Shown in pieces: positions 62,214 through 64,000 of a DNA stretch of 64,000 bases. The number at the start of each line of letters is the position of its first letter. Within the stretch, counting starts at the first letter, position 1. Origin of the DNA: Streptomyces sp. CNQ-509 (lineage in GTDB: Bacteria; Actinomycetota; Actinomycetes; Streptomycetales; Streptomycetaceae); NCBI RefSeq assembly GCF_001011035.1, contig NZ_CP011492.1:5687001-5751000 (forward strand), read 5' to 3'. The translations under genes were made by a program, and so were the position numbers. Under the pieces are notes generated by a model. That model searched no databases. It saw only the letters and a list, made by a program, of their open reading frames with translations, and had not been told where the DNA came from.

Positions 62214-62229
62214 AGAGGTCTGGACCAAA
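62214..62229. promoter_or_regulatory. DasR-responsive element (dre) / chitinase direct-repeat motif
   Basis: AGAGGTCTGGACCAAA matches the dre core GGTCT-x2-ACC; on the coding strand it reads TGGTCCAGACCT, the classic 12-bp motif of streptomycete chitinase promoters. It lies about 150 bp before the TTG start. DasR, sensing GlcNAc-derived sugar phosphates, would repress here. Confidence 0.8.
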
Positions 62230-62236
62230 TGGAAGA

Positions 62237-62274
62237 AGCCCGGGTCGGTGGGGGCGACACCACCGTCCCGGGCT
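62237..62274 (-). terminator. Terminator of the upstream chitinase (62305-63558)
   Basis: AGCCCGGG (62237-62244) pairs with CCCGGGCT (62267-62274), and CGGTGG (62246-62251) with CCACCG (62260-62265), giving 14 bp with single-base bulges. On the minus strand TTCTTCC follows. It separates the two chitinase genes so they are not one transcript. Confidence 0.85.
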
Positions 62275-62304
62275 CCGGCCGGCGCGGCGGCCGGCCGAAC
62301 GGCC

Positions 62305-63558
<1,254 letters not shown>

Positions 63559-63663
63559 GGGCGTGCTCCTCGAGCTAGGTCCGGATACGTGTGGGGGTGG
63601 GACCTGCGTCGCCCGGTGGGCATGTGAATGTCATGCTCACCGCAGTGAGGGGGGAGCGTAGGG

Positions 63664-63679
63664 AAGGTCTGCACCAATC
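63664..63679. promoter_or_regulatory. First dre-like 12-bp repeat of the chitinase at 62305
   Basis: AAGGTCTGCACCAATC contains AGGTCTGCACCA, one base different from the repeat 21 bp to the right (two helical turns). It keeps GGTCT and ACC of the dre consensus. Confidence 0.7.
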
Positions 63680-63683
63680 GTCA

Positions 63684-63699
63684 ATAGGTCTGGACCACG
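63684..63699. promoter_or_regulatory. Second dre-like 12-bp repeat of the chitinase at 62305
   Basis: ATAGGTCTGGACCACG contains AGGTCTGGACCA, the same 12-mer as at 62216-62227 upstream of the other chitinase. Very close to the DasR consensus; expected to mediate GlcNAc-dependent control and chitin induction. Confidence 0.82.
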
Positions 63700-63796
63700 G
63701 GGAGTTTGCGCGGTCCGCCGCGACCGGTGCCGTACGGGCAGGTGGGAGTGGGTGTCAGTGGCGCGGTGCGCCGGGTGGTGCCGGTGGTGCGGGCTG

Positions 63797-64000
63797 TCAG
63801 TGGCGCGGGGCGTTCCGAGAGCGCTGCGGCCGGGTGCCGCGGCGGTCGCGCGCGTTCCAGCAGGCCGTGTGCCAGTGCCGGCGCAGGTCCGCGCCGCGGT
63901 GCTCGGGCCAGGCCACCACATGCGGCGTGCCGGGGCGGATCTCCTGGTCGCAGCCCGGGCAGCGGTAGCTCTTGTCGGTCGCGGAGCCGGCGACGCGGCG
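63797..64000 (-). CDS. Conserved actinobacterial zinc-motif protein, C-terminal part (5' end outside window)
   Basis: 67 codons of an open minus-strand frame run off the right edge and stop at 63797-63799. It reads SYRCPGCDQEIRPGTPHVVA, then HRGADLRRHWHTACWNARDR and ends in RTRPQRSRNAPRH-like residues. The C-x2-C … H … H-x2-C arrangement suggests a zinc site, as in small zinc-ribbon or HNH-like proteins. Streptomycete homologues are often labelled 'ATP/GTP-binding protein' without evidence. Its last 13 bases are duplicated just downstream at about 63763. Confidence 0.75.
   Translation of the reverse strand, partial: RRVAGSATDKSYRCPGCDQEIRPGTPHVVAWPEHRGADLRRHWHTACWNARDRRGTRPQRSRNAPRH

Overview
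The window is very GC-rich DNA with GTG and TTG starts, dense coding and overlapping start/stop codons. It carries a gene order (nrtL-lysA-hom-thrC-thrB-rho-LCP-rpmE-prfA-prmC-Sua5-WecA-atpIBEFHAGDC-DUF2550-chitinase) that I know from Streptomyces chromosomes. I read it as chromosomal DNA of a streptomycete or close relative. All calls come from reading the sequence; no database search was run.

Layout. (1) 1-6855: carotenoid locus. A minus-strand operon runs photolyase, crtE, crtI, crtB, Rieske protein, and meets the 3' end of a crtU-type gene on the plus strand. (2) 6869-7640: gene-poor patch with two probable gene remnants. (3) 7816-15535: minus-strand operon of a YqiJ/NfeD-like membrane OB protein, a flotillin and a 1646-residue coiled-coil AAA ATPase. 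This is an uncharacterised membrane-microdomain system. (4) 15974-16526: broken IS256-type transposase. (5) 17133-32645: a compact biosynthetic cluster. It encodes an HExxH protein, a helical heme-oxygenase-like protein, a GNAT/FemAB-like acyltransferase, an ATP-grasp ligase (opposite strand), an acyl-CoA-ligase-like adenylating enzyme, two MFS exporters, an FAD oxidoreductase, an A-PCP-reductase NRPS-like enzyme, an aldo/keto reductase, a sulfotransferase-like protein and an HK97-fold, encapsulin-like shell protein. (6) 32686-35209: degraded island edge with a lipoprotein, TetR and IS481 remnants, a PIN toxin/antitoxin pair and tRNA-Arg(CCG). (7) 35373-60135: core genome (response regulator, Lys/Thr biosynthesis, Rho, translation termination, cell-envelope genes, complete F1Fo ATP synthase operon). 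(8) 60235-63558: two related GH18 chitinases in tandem, each preceded by paired DasR-like (dre) motifs. A conserved actinobacterial zinc-motif protein is cut by the window end.

The most interesting object is the 17-33 kb cluster. One amino or carboxylic acid is probably activated and released as an aldehyde by the A-PCP-R enzyme, then reduced by the aldo/keto reductase. It may then be conjugated by the ATP-grasp, GNAT, CoA-ligase-like and sulfotransferase enzymes and exported by two MFS pumps. A capsid-fold protein with no phage neighbours sits among these genes, which suggests a proteinaceous biosynthetic compartment of the kind called natural-product (family 3) encapsulins. Remnants of mobile elements flank this cluster on both sides, and tRNA-Arg lies at the right edge with its 3' end facing it.
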